Positions 19,538-30,374 of a DNA stretch of 64,000 bases are shown piece by piece. This DNA comes from Aurantiochytrium sp. KH105. Taxonomy: Eukaryota > Sar > Bigyra > Thraustochytrida > Thraustochytriidae. A model generated the notes under the pieces. The model made no database searches, was not told the origin of the DNA, and saw nothing but the letters and a program-made list of their open reading frames with translations. Position numbers and translations under genes: made by a program. The stretch's first letter is position 1; each line of letters begins with the position of its first letter. The DNA lies in the NCBI GenBank assembly GCA_003116975.1, contig BGKB01000012.1, forward strand, positions 62,001-126,000, written 5' to 3'.

Positions 19538-22500
19538 CTAGCTAATCCATACAAAGAAAAAGATGATCGCAAAGCCTGCGCCAGCGCACACGCAAGCAAA
19601 ACGCGGAAAGCGCACATACCAAGCAAGTCGCTTGCTACGAAGAGCGTCGCTCGCCGACACCAAGTCACCTGTTGAGGCAATGGAAGACCTGCGGACAACT
19701 CCAGCATGCGCATCCTCCATCATTTCTTCATTTCCGCCGGCGTCACTCATGGCCTCGCTATCGATCGTGCTCGCTGTCGTCGCAGATTCGCCTGTTTCGC
19801 TCGCACAGTCCCTCACCTTGACGCCTGCTGTTCGCAGGGTACATGAGTTACTAAAGGGACTGCACGCGCCCCCGGGGGCCACAGCCTGAACACGAGCCCT
19901 GTACCAAGTCTCTGGCTTGGCCGTGCGAAAGACAAAGATCGATGCCTCGCCCTGGTACACTACTTCAAAGGACGGCCGTTTCTCGCGCTTCGATCGCATT
20001 TGAGCGACTTGCAGTCGGTACTTGACCCCGCCGCTGCAGGACGACATCTTTGTGGCAGGCTCCCATACGAAAGTGAGGGGATCAAGGTGATCTGCTGATA
20101 GAGATTGCGGCGCCGTGACCGAGGCGTGGGCTTCCTGCATGGCGAATGTCTGCCAGGGTGAGAAAGGCCCACTTCCGCACGCGTTCACTGCGCGCACGCG
20201 AAGACGATAGTTCGACGAAGCCTGTAATTTCTTCATCGTTGCTCGAGGCGTGTCTGAGGCCTGAAATTGGACACCTGCATCGATGGGCCCCTTTGCACCA
20301 ATACGCTCAAGCTGCGTCTCGTAGCCGATGATGGAAGCTTTGCCCTTGTACGATGGCGGCATCCATTCGCATTTGACGGTGGATGCGGACATAACATCTA
20401 CTTGGATTGGTCCCTCCACGGGACCCGGCTCCGTGTGGGACATGCGTTCGCAAACAATCTCGGAAGGGCTGCTCTCAGCGATGCGAGAGACGGCAATGAC
20501 CCGCGCACGAATCGTTACACCGGGGTCGATATCCTCGAGGACGAACTCGCACGCGTCGGGCGGGAGGAGCTTACGATCTGCGTGGGCGCGGACAAAATCA
20601 GCTTCGCGAGACGCTGCCGATGCGAGAGAGAGGAGCGAGCATGAGCTCTCGGATGACGCAACGCTGCTACGGCTTTCGAGCGTTCCTGCGGCGCCATTCA
20701 GACTTCGTCCGTTCATGCGCATGCGTGCTTTCCGAGAGCGCAAGACATTGGAAGTCTGGATTGGCAGTCTTTGCTTGGCCGGTGCGGCGCCGCTTTCATG
20801 ACATATTTCGACCCTGTAACCCACGAGAGCCGCTCCTCCATTCCACGCGGGCGTCTTCCAAGAGATGCGCATCGCACGCCGCTTGTGTGTCTTGGCAAGA
20901 ATCTCAATTTCCAGAGTCTGCGGTGCCTGTGGCGCAGACAGCGCCGAACGGACAGCCACAGGATGCGACCAGGGGCTCGCCTGGCCGCGCATCCAAACAC
21001 GAGCGCGAAAGGCATACATTGTACCACTGCGTTCGACAGGGACGGTGACCGCGTCTTCGTCGAGCCCTGGCTTTGCCGAAATGCAAGCAAAGGACCCAGA
21101 CGGTTCGACGATGCCCCCCTTATTTTCTTTGGTGCGGCTCATGGCAACTTCCCAATAGCCCTTTTCTGAAATCTGATCGAGGGCCGGCAGAGCTAAAACA
21201 ATTACGCGAGACGTCACGCTCTTGGGTCGGAGAATCGCAGGTCGCAGCGGCCGGCATTGCCCGAGGGCAAAAGATACGGACGAATTTGATCGGGGACTCG
21301 TTCCCGCGTCCGTCTCCAGGGCAGTTTGGAAAATGTACGAGTGCCCGGGCTGCAGTGCATCAGTTACGCACGAAGTAGTGGGGCCCCGATAGACTTCGCG
21401 CCAGCCATCAATGTTCCAGGCAATATCGGCGGGTTTCGGGGAGGTCGCGGCACCTTCCACAGTGGCAACCTCCTTTGCACCAAGCTTGACTTCCGCATAC
21501 TCGCGAAAATGCAAGGCGGCCGCGTCCTTTGTAGACACCCCCTCTTGCGCCTTATCTTGCGCTCCCCCCAAGTCGTCATCAAAGACGACCCAGTAACCGG
21601 CAGATCTTGCAAGGCCCATGACCATCGCAGGCAGCCAAAGATCGCTCCCGTCTACTCCACTGCCGCATCGAGGGGCCAAGGCAAGGCACTTTGTGCCTGC
21701 TCGCGCAAGAACACGTGGCGACGACGCGCCTGCAGGGTTCGAGCCACAAACTTGAAAGCTGATACCATATGATGATTCGGCGACTGCAGCGTCCGCGTGA
21801 ACGTCGGCATCGTCTGGTATGTCATGTATGCGATGCGGCAAAAGAGAACTCTGGCGTTTTGCCCATACAATATATCTCACAGATGCAAAGGGAACGTCTG
21901 CCCGAGGCCAACACAGGACAACACGGCCTCCTTCAAAGGCGGCGGTGACAGCGCCGGAGGGAGCCTGCGGGGCTTTTACGAGCGTAGTAAACGTGGTTTC
22001 GGGGGACGGGTCCGACCACCCAAACTCGTTCATGGCAAGCACGCGGATGCAGTGCGAAGTTCCTGGACGCAGACCGCGCATCGTGCAGGTACGCTCGAGT
22101 CCAGAATAGGCCACTGAAAAATCGGTAGCGTCCTCCTGGCGGTGTTCCACGGTGTACGTCCGAACACTGGACCCATTCACGTTGACCGGAGCTTCCCATG
22201 CGACAAGTGTGACATCCTCCGAGCTGCGCTCATGTTCGCATTCTTCCAACAAAGCTTGTCCTGGCGGCTCCGGGGCCTTTCCACAGGTCTCCACTCGTGT
22301 GTCTGGCGAGTACGCAGAGCGGCCATGTTCATTTTCTGCACACACGCGCACAGTGTACGCGGTGGCCGGTTCGAGATTTTGTGCAATGACACAGTGCCGC
22401 TCGCTGCCAGAGTAAACGGTGGAAAAGGTGTCATCTTCATTTGTCGCCTTGCAAAGTTGTACTTGAAACCGTGTGGTGCTCTGCGCCTCTGACGCGTCTT

Positions 22501-23349
22501 TTTTGTCTTCTTCGCTGCTAACATCCTGATCTTGTGCTTCATCCCACACAAGGTGGAGTTGGTGCGGATCCGCAATACCTGAAGCGATTCTGAGATTGCG
22601 CGGAGGCATCGGCGGCGTGTCGACTTTTGCGCCGCCTTGCACAGAGACTGACCACGGCCCTGATCCGGCTTTCGAGCCGACGGCCCGCACGCGAAAGAGA
22701 CCGGGAGAGTTCCTGTGATAGTCTAGAGCAGAGCCCTCGTAAACCACAGTCCAACGCTGATGCTCTTCTTCAAACTTTTGCAGTGTATATGTAATGTGTG
22801 GATTGCCCCCATCGCAGACTGGCCGTTGCCAAGAAAGGCCGCATGAGGACTCATGGAAGAGTTTTGGGCAAGCGGGCGGCAGAACAGGTGTGCGCACGTG
22901 GGCGCACTTGAGCTCCATTTGATGAACAGGACCCCATGATGCCTCTGCGCCTGCGCCGAGGTTTTCTTGCTTGGAGAGAAGTTTAAAGAAATACGAGTGA
23001 TGGCCGAGGCGAAGACCTGTGACCTTGCACTTGAAGCGCAGATTTTCGCCATCCGCACTGGCGTTGCTCGAGTCTCGAGTAAAAGATGTATCGACAAGTT
23101 CGAGCCGACAGACCTCGTTTGGCTCTTCATCATGGTTTTCTGCTTGGTAGAATGTCACGACTGTGTACACTTGGCCTGGGGCGTGGTTGCGAATAGTGCC
23201 TGTTACAATGCATTCGACGGTCCGACGATGGTCGCTGTGCGTTTCTGAGAGCACAGCTGGACTTGGCTCGAAGAGTACAGTGGTCTCCTGCCGCGCTCTT
23301 CGCCGGCTGCAGGCCCGTCCGGATGGCGTTGAAGGGAGACGGATGCACG

Positions 23350-23382
<33 letters not shown>

Positions 23383-23524
23383 ATGACGAAAGGTGCGACA
23401 TGGCCTCCGTGGCTAATGTGTCGGTACTGCTGGCAAACGATTGTAGTCGTCGGAAGCCGGGCGACGCGTTGTCTGGGACATTCTCAGGGTCAACTTGGGC
23501 GTCACTGGCGGCGTTGCTCGCCAT
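19538..23524 (-). CDS. FNDC3-like protein: multiple fibronectin III domains, C-terminal anchor
   Basis: A 1328-residue protein from the ATG at 23524 (MASNAASDAQVDPENVP). The frame is open further upstream to 24580, but that part is repeat-derived Ala/Arg/Pro sequence shared with the duplicated spacer and is excluded. After a Ser-rich N-terminus come about eight fibronectin type III domains, recognisable by repeated linkers and motifs: PPMPPRNLRIASG, YTVRVCAENEHGRSAYSP, HCIRVLAMNEFGWSDPSP, APQTLEIEILAK and YRLRVRAVNACGSGPFSPW. A single hydrophobic C-terminal segment (FACVCAGAGFAIIFFFVWIS) ends the chain. Serial FN3 domains with a tail anchor is the plan of animal FNDC3A/B, which sit on the ER or nuclear-envelope membrane facing the cytosol. 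Around residues 600-680 a non-FN3 insert (LWLPAMVMGLARSAGYWVVF) resembles a Tudor/Agenet-type barrel. Family assignment is by architecture, so moderately sure. Confidence 0.8.
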
Positions 23525-25060
23525 TGCTGTGTAACAAGTCGGCGGTCTCCAGCCTTCCGTACTCGCGCCCGTCCTTTCACGTCCTTCGCGCTCGCGCTCG
23601 CTCGCGCGCGCGCTGGCTTTGCTCTGCCGCAGACAAGAAGAAAGAAGAGAGGTCCGCTGCACCGCCACGCGGTCCCTGTGCCTGCAGGCGCCCGTGTCCG
23701 GCGGCGTGGCTTGCCTCGCCTCGCCGTCCTTGTCTCCTCCCTCGCGCGGCTCCCCGCGGCGTCGCTCTCCGCGCTCCGGCGGGGCGCGCCGCTCTCGCGC
23801 CGCTCTCTTCCTGGCTGGCGCCGCTCCGCCGTCTCTGTTTTGCTTCTTGCTTTCTTTCCCTCGCCTGTTGCCTGTTGTTTGTTTGCGCGCTTTTTTAGTA
23901 TTGAAGAGGCCTCCCTCGCTGTTTAGCCGCGTGCGCAAGGCAAGGCGAGCGAGCACGCCGCGGCCCTCGGGCTGTCTCCCGCCCGCCGACTCCTCCGCGC
24001 TCTCTCTCGTGCGCGCGGGGCCGACAGACCGCGCGGCCGCCGTCCTCGCGGGCCGCCCGAGCAGCAGCGGCTGCGGCGGCAGGGAGGGAGGGACCCGCGG
24101 CCTCCCTCGGTGCCGTTTCCGTCTCCCGTTCTGGTGCTGCCGCTGCACTGCCTGCTGTGCAGGGACTGCGGCAGCGACGCGGTCCGCGAGGAGCTCGGGG
24201 GCTTTGGCTGCGCAGGAACTGGCGAGGAGACGCGCGGCGAGCGGTCGCTTGCCGAGGAATCGAGCTCGGGGTCGAGCTCGGAAGCGCGAGGACGATGTTG
24301 AGAGAAGGACTTGGTCGCGGTCTCGCGCAGCAAAGACGGCTCGGAGATGAGAGGCCAAGGCAAGGCAAGCCAAGGCAAGGCAAGGCAAGCCAAGGCCAGA
24401 GGCGAGGCCGGTCGCGCTTCCGTGTCCCCGATGGACCCCGGGTCCAAGTTGAGTTGGGTTGAGTTGACTTCGGTCTGCTGCTGCTGCCCTCGCTGCTGCG
24501 GCTGGCTGCTTGCTTGCCTGCAGCTGCTTGCTTATTACTTGTCTTGGTTGGGTCGTACCAGGTGCAGCGCGTGCGGCCACTGTGCAGGCAGTGCAGCCGC
24601 AGACGCTCGCTCGCTCGCTCGCCCGCTCGCCCGCTCTCGGCGCTTCTCGACTCTCCGCCGCGCGCAGCGCCGTCGGCGGCGCACTGCTCCGCGCTGCTGC
24701 TCGCGCCCGTCGCCGCCTGGCCGGGTCGAGGCAGCGGCGAAGGCTGTCTGGAGCGGGCTTGCTTGCTCGCTTGCTGCGATTGACGCGGCGATCGACCAGG
24801 CGAGTGCAGCGTATGCACGCACGCTCGCGTATAGTCTAGTGTAGTGTAGTAACTGGAAACGCTGGAGACTCTGTCTAGCTAACAGTAAGCCGGCGCGGAG
24901 GAGGAGGAGCACAAAGAATCGAAGAAGACGAGACGCCGTGTGCGCGCGTGCGCGTGTGCGCGCGTGCGGATGAATCAGGGAATGGATGAACGAATGAAAG
25001 AACGAAACACTCGCGCGTGTGTGCGAGTGACGCGCAAAATTCGCGACAATACTTGTCATT
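23525..25060. other. FNDC3-like upstream region, copy A of a duplication
   Basis: GC-rich low-complexity sequence upstream of the FNDC3-like start, presumably its 5' leader and promoter. Repeats include AAGGCAAGGC units at about 24355-24400, GCTC/GCTT units at about 24600-24640, and alternating CGTG near 24940-24970. From about 24085 to 25030 it is a diverged copy of 25930-26845. Open frames on both strands here come from GC-rich repeats and carry no domain. Confidence 0.6.
24085..25030. repeat. Segmental duplication, copy A
   Basis: Copy A is collinear and in the same orientation as 25930-26845. Shared landmarks include GGTCCGCGAGGAGCTCGGGG (24181 versus 26038), ACTGGCGAGGAGACGCGCGG, GACTTGGTCGCGGTCTCGCG, GAAGACGAGACGCCGTGTGC and ACACTCGCGCGTGT (25007 versus 26825). 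The copies differ by many substitutions and by repeat-length indels. Offsets fall from about 1857 to 1818 across the length. Confidence 0.9.
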
Positions 25061-25221
25061 TTTATTTTTATTTTTTTTCTCGGTGGAAGGTTTTCCACGC
25101 GGCTTCGAGGCGGCGAAATTTAACAGACCCAGTGCGCTTGCCGGGGGGGGTAGCATGGAGAGGAGGGGGGTAGGAAAAAATGGGCGCACAGCGAGGCACA
25201 GCATGAAAAAAACGACCAAGT

Positions 25222-25390
25222 ACACCCTCTGTAGCAAGGGTGAAAAATGAGTCGATCATCAAAAATATGACGAAGGCCGCCCTCTGTGGCAAGAGTGTAG
25301 AATGGCTCCAATCCCTGCAGTAAAGGGGTGGAGAGGAAAATGAGCCCAAAATTCGACAAAGTCCAACTGATGTAGTGAAGGGTCGTACAA
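25222..25390. repeat. Imperfect ~56-bp minisatellite next to assembly gap
   Basis: Units such as ACCCTCTGTAGCAAGGGTG (about 25223), GCCCTCTGTGGCAAGAGTG (about 25279), TCCCTGCAGTAAAGGGGTGG (about 25312) and a more degenerate one near 25367 recur at roughly 33- and 56-base spacing. Each unit is itself nearly palindromic (ACCCT...AGGGT). The array runs into the N gap and probably continues inside it. Confidence 0.6.
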
Positions 25391-25406
25391 AGACACTGCA
25401 AATGCA

Positions 25407-25902
25407 NNNNNNNNNNNNNNNNNNNNNNNNNNNNNNNNNNNNNNNNNNNNNNNNNNNNNNNNNNNNNNNNNNNNNNNNNNNNNNNNNNNNNNNNNNNNNN
25501 NNNNNNNNNNNNNNNNNNNNNNNNNNNNNNNNNNNNNNNNNNNNNNNNNNNNNNNNNNNNNNNNNNNNNNNNNNNNNNNNNNNNNNNNNNNNNNNNNNNN
25601 NNNNNNNNNNNNNNNNNNNNNNNNNNNNNNNNNNNNNNNNNNNNNNNNNNNNNNNNNNNNNNNNNNNNNNNNNNNNNNNNNNNNNNNNNNNNNNNNNNNN
25701 NNNNNNNNNNNNNNNNNNNNNNNNNNNNNNNNNNNNNNNNNNNNNNNNNNNNNNNNNNNNNNNNNNNNNNNNNNNNNNNNNNNNNNNNNNNNNNNNNNNN
25801 NNNNNNNNNNNNNNNNNNNNNNNNNNNNNNNNNNNNNNNNNNNNNNNNNNNNNNNNNNNNNNNNNNNNNNNNNNNNNNNNNNNNNNNNNNNNNNNNNNNN
25901 NN
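25407..25902. other. Assembly gap, 496 N
   Basis: Undetermined bases. The gap sits between the minisatellite and copy B of the duplicated segment, so its true length is uncertain. Confidence 1.
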
Positions 25903-25929
25903 GCTCGGGCTGCGCAGGCGAGGAAAGCG

Positions 25930-26845
25930 GCGCGGGGGAGGGACCCGCGGCCTCCCCTCCCTCGGTGCCGTTTCCCGTCTCCCGTTCTGGACCTGCTGCT
26001 GGAGGAGCTGTGCAGCAGGGACTGCGGCAGCGACGCGGTCCGCGAGGAGCTCGGGGCTCTGGCGACGTAGGAACTGGCGAGGAGACGCGCGGCGAGCGGT
26101 CGCTGGCCGAGGAAGCGGGCTCGGGCTCGGGCTCGAGCTCGGAAGAGCGAGGACGATGAGATGAGGACTTGGTCGCGGTCTCGCGAGGCCAAGACAAGGC
26201 AAGTCAAGGCCAGAGGCGAGGCCGGTCGCGCTTCCGTGTCCCCGATGGACCCCGGGTCCGAGTTGAGTTGAGTTGAGTTGAGTTGAGTTGAGTTGACTTC
26301 GGTCTGCTGCTGCTGCTCTCGCTGCTGCGGCTGGCTGCTTGCTTGCCTGCTTGCTTATTACTTGCTGCCAGGTGTTGGTTGGGTCGATCGAACCAGGTGC
26401 AGCGCGTGCGGCCACTGTGCATGCAGTGCAGCCGCAGACGCTCGCTTGCTCGCTCGCTCTCGGCGCTTCTCGAATCTCCGCCAGGCGCAGCGCCGTCGGC
26501 GGCGCACTGCTCCGCGCTGCTGCTCGCGCCCGTCGCCGCCCGGCCGGGTCGAGGCAGCGGCGAAGGCTGTTTGTAGCGGGCTTGCTTGCTCGCTTGCTCG
26601 CTTGCGATTGACGCGGCGATCGAGTGCAGCGTATGCACGCACGCGCGTGTATAGTAGGGAACAGTGTAGTAACTGGAGACGCTGTAGACTCTTGTATATA
26701 ACTAAGCCAGCGCGGAGGAGGAGCAGCACAAAGAATCGAAGAAGACGAGACGCCGTGTGCGCGTGTGCGCGTGTGCGCGCGTGCGGATGAATATTAAGGA
26801 ATGGATGAATGAATGAAAGACGAAACACTCGCGCGTGTGTGTGTG
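25930..26845. repeat. Segmental duplication, copy B
   Basis: Second copy of the FNDC3-like upstream segment, same orientation as copy A. It has an expanded GAGTT pentamer array near 26262-26297, where copy A has only two or three units. No FNDC3-like coding sequence accompanies it within the visible bases; whatever lay next to it is in the gap. Confidence 0.9.
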
Positions 26846-29049
26846 TGCGAGTGCGTGTGTGTGTGTATGGATCAGCTCAGTGTCGGCCTCTACAGAGTGT
26901 GCCTGTCCGGGCGAAAAGTGGACGAGGGCGGATAGAGAGCGAGCCCGAGATGTGTGCAGCCGCACCACTGCCACTGCCGCTGCCAGTCGCAATGTCGCTG
27001 TCGCAGCAGCAGCAGCAGCCAGCTGCAGCAGGCGCGAGTCGACTTTGTTTTATTGTTTCTTTGTTTCTTTGTTTGTTCTTGTTGCGCGCGTGTGCGTGTG
27101 CACCGCGCGCCCGCCCCGGTCACTTGTGCTCGTGCTTGCTTGCTTAACGACTCTGGCGAAATTACGCTTTGCCCTGCTCTGCTCTGCTCTGCACTGCTCT
27201 GCTCTGCGCTGCGCTGCGTCGCTGGCCGCAGCCGCTAGCAGGCGATGGCGAGCGCGAGATTCTGGCCTCGCGCGATCTCGAGCTTGGCGCTCTCGCTCGC
27301 TCTTGGCTGTGATTTGCGCCGGCGAGACGGCGAGATCGATGCTTGATCTCGGGCGTCCCTTGGCCGGGCTCGCTCGCGGCGGCGCCCCAGCGCGTGCACC
27401 GGTCTTGATTGCGGCCTCGGTCTCCACGCCGTCGATCGAAGTCGAGTTCCGTTCCTGGTGTTCAACAGCTGCAGCTTGCACGCGACAGCGGCGCCGGGCT
27501 CCTTCGAAGTCCTCGAGGAGGCCAGGGACCGTCGCCGAGGACTCCAAGTTAGGTAAGAAGATAGAGGTCGAGTTCCTGCCGCTCCGCTTGCCTTGCTTGC
27601 ACGCGACGCCGGGCTGCCCGAGGCTGCGCGCCGGCACAGCACGGCACAGGCTGCAGCGAGGGCGTCTGCGTAGCCCGCGTCGGCAGGCGAGGGCGGCCTT
27701 CGCGGAGGCTGATGGCACTGGCGCTGACGGATGGAATGGATGGATGGAGCTCGACGCCGCGGATGATGATGATGATGGTGATGATGATAATGAGGATGAG
27801 CGAACCAGGACCCGCCCAGTCCCGACCCGAGCTGCGGCGCGGCGCTGGAAACAGGGGCGCAGGAGCGAGCAAGCGAGAGAGCGAGGAGGCCGCGCGGGCC
27901 CGGGCAGCGTGGCGCGGCAGGGAGCGTGGGTGGAATGCCGAGGCTGCACAGGACGAGGATTGCGGTTTTGCAGTGGCGGCTGGATTCTGTCACACATCTC
28001 TTCTTCTTTCAACAAGCCCGACCGGTCAAGCCCGGTGCAAATATAGAAACATGGAGGAGGCAGACAGACGCCTGCTGCGCAGACAGCGAGCGAGGACGAA
28101 GGGCCTTGATCGCGTACAGCCAAGCGTGGAGCGCTCGTAGTCCATGTCCTGGAGCACGGCACATGCGTCTTGAGAGTCAAGTGTAAAACCTGTGGCCGGC
28201 CATCTTGACATCATGATGGGGCGCGCGGTGCACGGTCTCGTATAATATGTACGATGCACCGGGGTGGTGGAGGTCCTGGAAACAAGTGCAGGCAAAATGA
28301 TAGCACCTCACATCATGTGCACTCACTGTCATGTCGATGGTCCCTCTCGCCCTTCGTCTGTCTTGACGATGGCTGGCGTCGTACTCGGGAGAAGGGGTAA
28401 ACGAGGGGAAAGAAAGGGCATGTTCTAGAGATCACGATTGCTCAAAAACGCTTGACCGCATGCTGATGAATGCGAAGATGCTCGTAAACCGTGGACAAGC
28501 GCTTGCTTGGCCAAACTGGGCAGGAAATGAAAGTCTAACTTCTGCACTCCTCTCCCGAGGTTCGCGAGGATACCTCGGCGTCTTACGGTTTAAGATTTCT
28601 ATGGGGTGCACGAGAGAAGGAAGGAAGACCTTGACGTCTCACGAGGTTCGCGAGGAGACGCCCGACACTTTTTGGCCGGCCAACTGTACTTTTTGATAAC
28701 ATCGTTGTCACGCTCCTCGCGGTGCAACACGCTGCTCCCCCGCTCCTTCGTTCGCCCTCACCCCTCCGCATCATCGCCTCATTCTAAAGTCTCAAAAGTG
28801 CCCCTGGAATGGAGCGAGCGTGTCCAAGAAAGATGCATTTTCTGCCGGCCAAGGACGAATCGTTGCCGCCAGTACCACGCCACCGCGCGCGCGAGCGCAC
28901 GCGCCACTGGACCCCAGGGGACAGGGGCTGACTGCCTGGCCTGTCCTCACTCACCCGCGAGCGAGGCCGTCCAGCAAGCTTGCGTGCGCACGGCCAGGGC
29001 GGGCGACCGAAAAGCGAAGCGGACCAGGCAGGCAGGCAGGCAGGCCACC
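26846..29049. other. Repeat-rich spacer upstream of the histidine phosphatase
   Basis: No convincing gene. It contains GT/CGTG runs near 26830-26870, CAG units at about 27003-27018, TTTGT units at about 27050-27080, CTCTG pentamers at about 27173-27225, a GAT/GATGAT run at about 27762-27800, and a CAGG run just before the next start (29029-29044). Overlapping frames on both strands at 26835-28046 and 27050-28180 are compositional. Confidence 0.6.
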
Positions 29050-29949
29050 ATGGCGTCCCGAAAGGCGCTCTTCGCCGCTGCAGCCGCAGGCGCAGGCCTG
29101 GGCGCGGTCCCCTTTGCGGCGTGGGTATACCTGCCGCCGGAAAACCCATTCGCTGAGTTCGTCACAAGCAAGGTCGCGAGCTCCATCTCAAAGTACAACT
29201 TCGAAACGTGGCAGCGGGGCGACAAGCGGCCCCAGCGCATCATTCTTATGAGGCATGGCCAAACGCATGGGTACTCTCACACCTGCGACTGTCAAGTCGC
29301 AGGACTGCCCGTCTGCGCTCTTAAACCAGAGACGGATCGCCCTCTTACCGAAGAGGGCAAGTTGCAGGCCTTGCGCGCCGGAGTGGCCATGAAGCACATT
29401 ATTGGCGACGAAACCTGTACTTTTTACGTGTCGCCGTACAAGAGCTGCAAACAGTCGTTTTCCTATGTTTCGGGGTCCTTCACCGAGCTTGACAGCCTAC
29501 AGTACGTTGAGGATCCGCGCCTGCGCAATCAGGACCACGGCGATTGGCACCTGAACACGGCCCCTGAAAAAATGGAAGAATACAAGAAGCAATCAGAAAA
29601 GGTGGGCTCCTTCTTTTACCGATGGCCTCAAGGTGAGGCAGCCGCAGAAGTGTACGACCGCGTTAGCTCTTTTATGGAGACCATGTACCGCAAGTGGAAG
29701 CATGTTGACCGACCCAACAACTATGTCATCATCACTCACTCCAAGGTCATTCACTGCTTTCTTATGCGTTGGTTCCACTGGGATGTCAATACCTTCAATC
29801 GGCTTGAAAAGTTCAAAAGCGGCCAGCTTGCCGTCATGGAAAAACAGAGCGATGGATCATACAAGCTCGTCACCCCGCTCCCCATCAAACCGCCCATCCC
29901 CGAGGGCGTCAAGCATCTTGCATCGAACCCGATTCCTCCTGACGCATAG
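29050..29949 (+). CDS. Membrane-anchored histidine phosphatase family protein
   Basis: A 299-residue member of the phosphoglycerate-mutase-like histidine phosphatase superfamily. The catalytic RHG motif lies at residues 68-70 (ILMRHGQTHG), with the nucleophilic His69. FYVSPYKSC supplies the usual substrate-side region, and the second catalytic His is at about residue 230 (NNYVIITHSKV). Segments VEDPRLRNQDHGDW, SFFYRWPQGEAAAEVYDRV and FLMRWFHWDV match the plant and fungal DET1/AT-74-type phosphatases. Relative to those, an insert with two CxC-like cysteines (SHTCDCQVAGLPVC) follows the RHG motif. The N-terminus (residues 5-28, ALFAAAAAGAGLGAVPFAAW) is hydrophobic and could be a signal anchor. 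The start is the ATG in GGCCACCATGG; the frame is open upstream but repetitive. Substrate unknown. It converges on the DIPK-like gene. Confidence 0.88.
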   Translation: MASRKALFAAAAAGAGLGAVPFAAWVYLPPENPFAEFVTSKVASSISKYNFETWQRGDKRPQRIILMRHGQTHGYSHTCDCQVAGLPVCALKPETDRPLTEEGKLQALRAGVAMKHIIGDETCTFYVSPYKSCKQSFSYVSGSFTELDSLQYVEDPRLRNQDHGDWHLNTAPEKMEEYKKQSEKVGSFFYRWPQGEAAAEVYDRVSSFMETMYRKWKHVDRPNNYVIITHSKVIHCFLMRWFHWDVNTFNRLEKFKSGQLAVMEKQSDGSYKLVTPLPIKPPIPEGVKHLASNPIPPDA

Positions 29950-30374
29950 ATTATGCTTTCTCTTGCAGGAATACGATCCTCTCTTGATGGTAATCCCCAA
30001 CGATATGGTATGTTTCTTGTTGCTCTGATCATTCGTTGCTTCCGTTTCTCTGACAGCCCAAAACATGCTGCAATGCGCGTGGGAGGCGGAAAGAGCTACG
30101 TCACGTGCATACGTGTCGTTGAATGCCACGGCCTTCACGTAACCGGTAGATGCATGACTCACAATCCATATTCCGCACTGGATTGAAGAATGAGAGTACT
30201 AGCTGGCATGGGTGGAAAAAAAGTGAATTTTCGGTAGGCCTGACTCAAGTGGAGAGTGTAAAACAAGAAAACTTTTGGTCCAAACGCAAACCTTTCAAAC
30301 GGCAGATCGACCTGGCATTCCCACATACTCTCACGTAAAGAAATCGTCGTTTTCCTGTCTGCGCTGGCATTTAT
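29950..30374. other. Convergent intergenic region
   Basis: About 425 bases between the stops of the phosphatase and the DIPK-like gene. No gene, repeat or homopolymer of note seen. Confidence 0.6.

Noticed and set aside
25068-26415. Minus-strand frames of 312 to 431 codons across the gap
   Set aside because: The continuity is created by N bases, and the flanks are repetitive.
26835-28180. Overlapping plus (403 codons) and minus (376 codons) frames
   Set aside because: Both are Arg/Ala/Cys-rich, lie in low-complexity DNA and lack domains; opposite-strand frames of similar length point to base composition.
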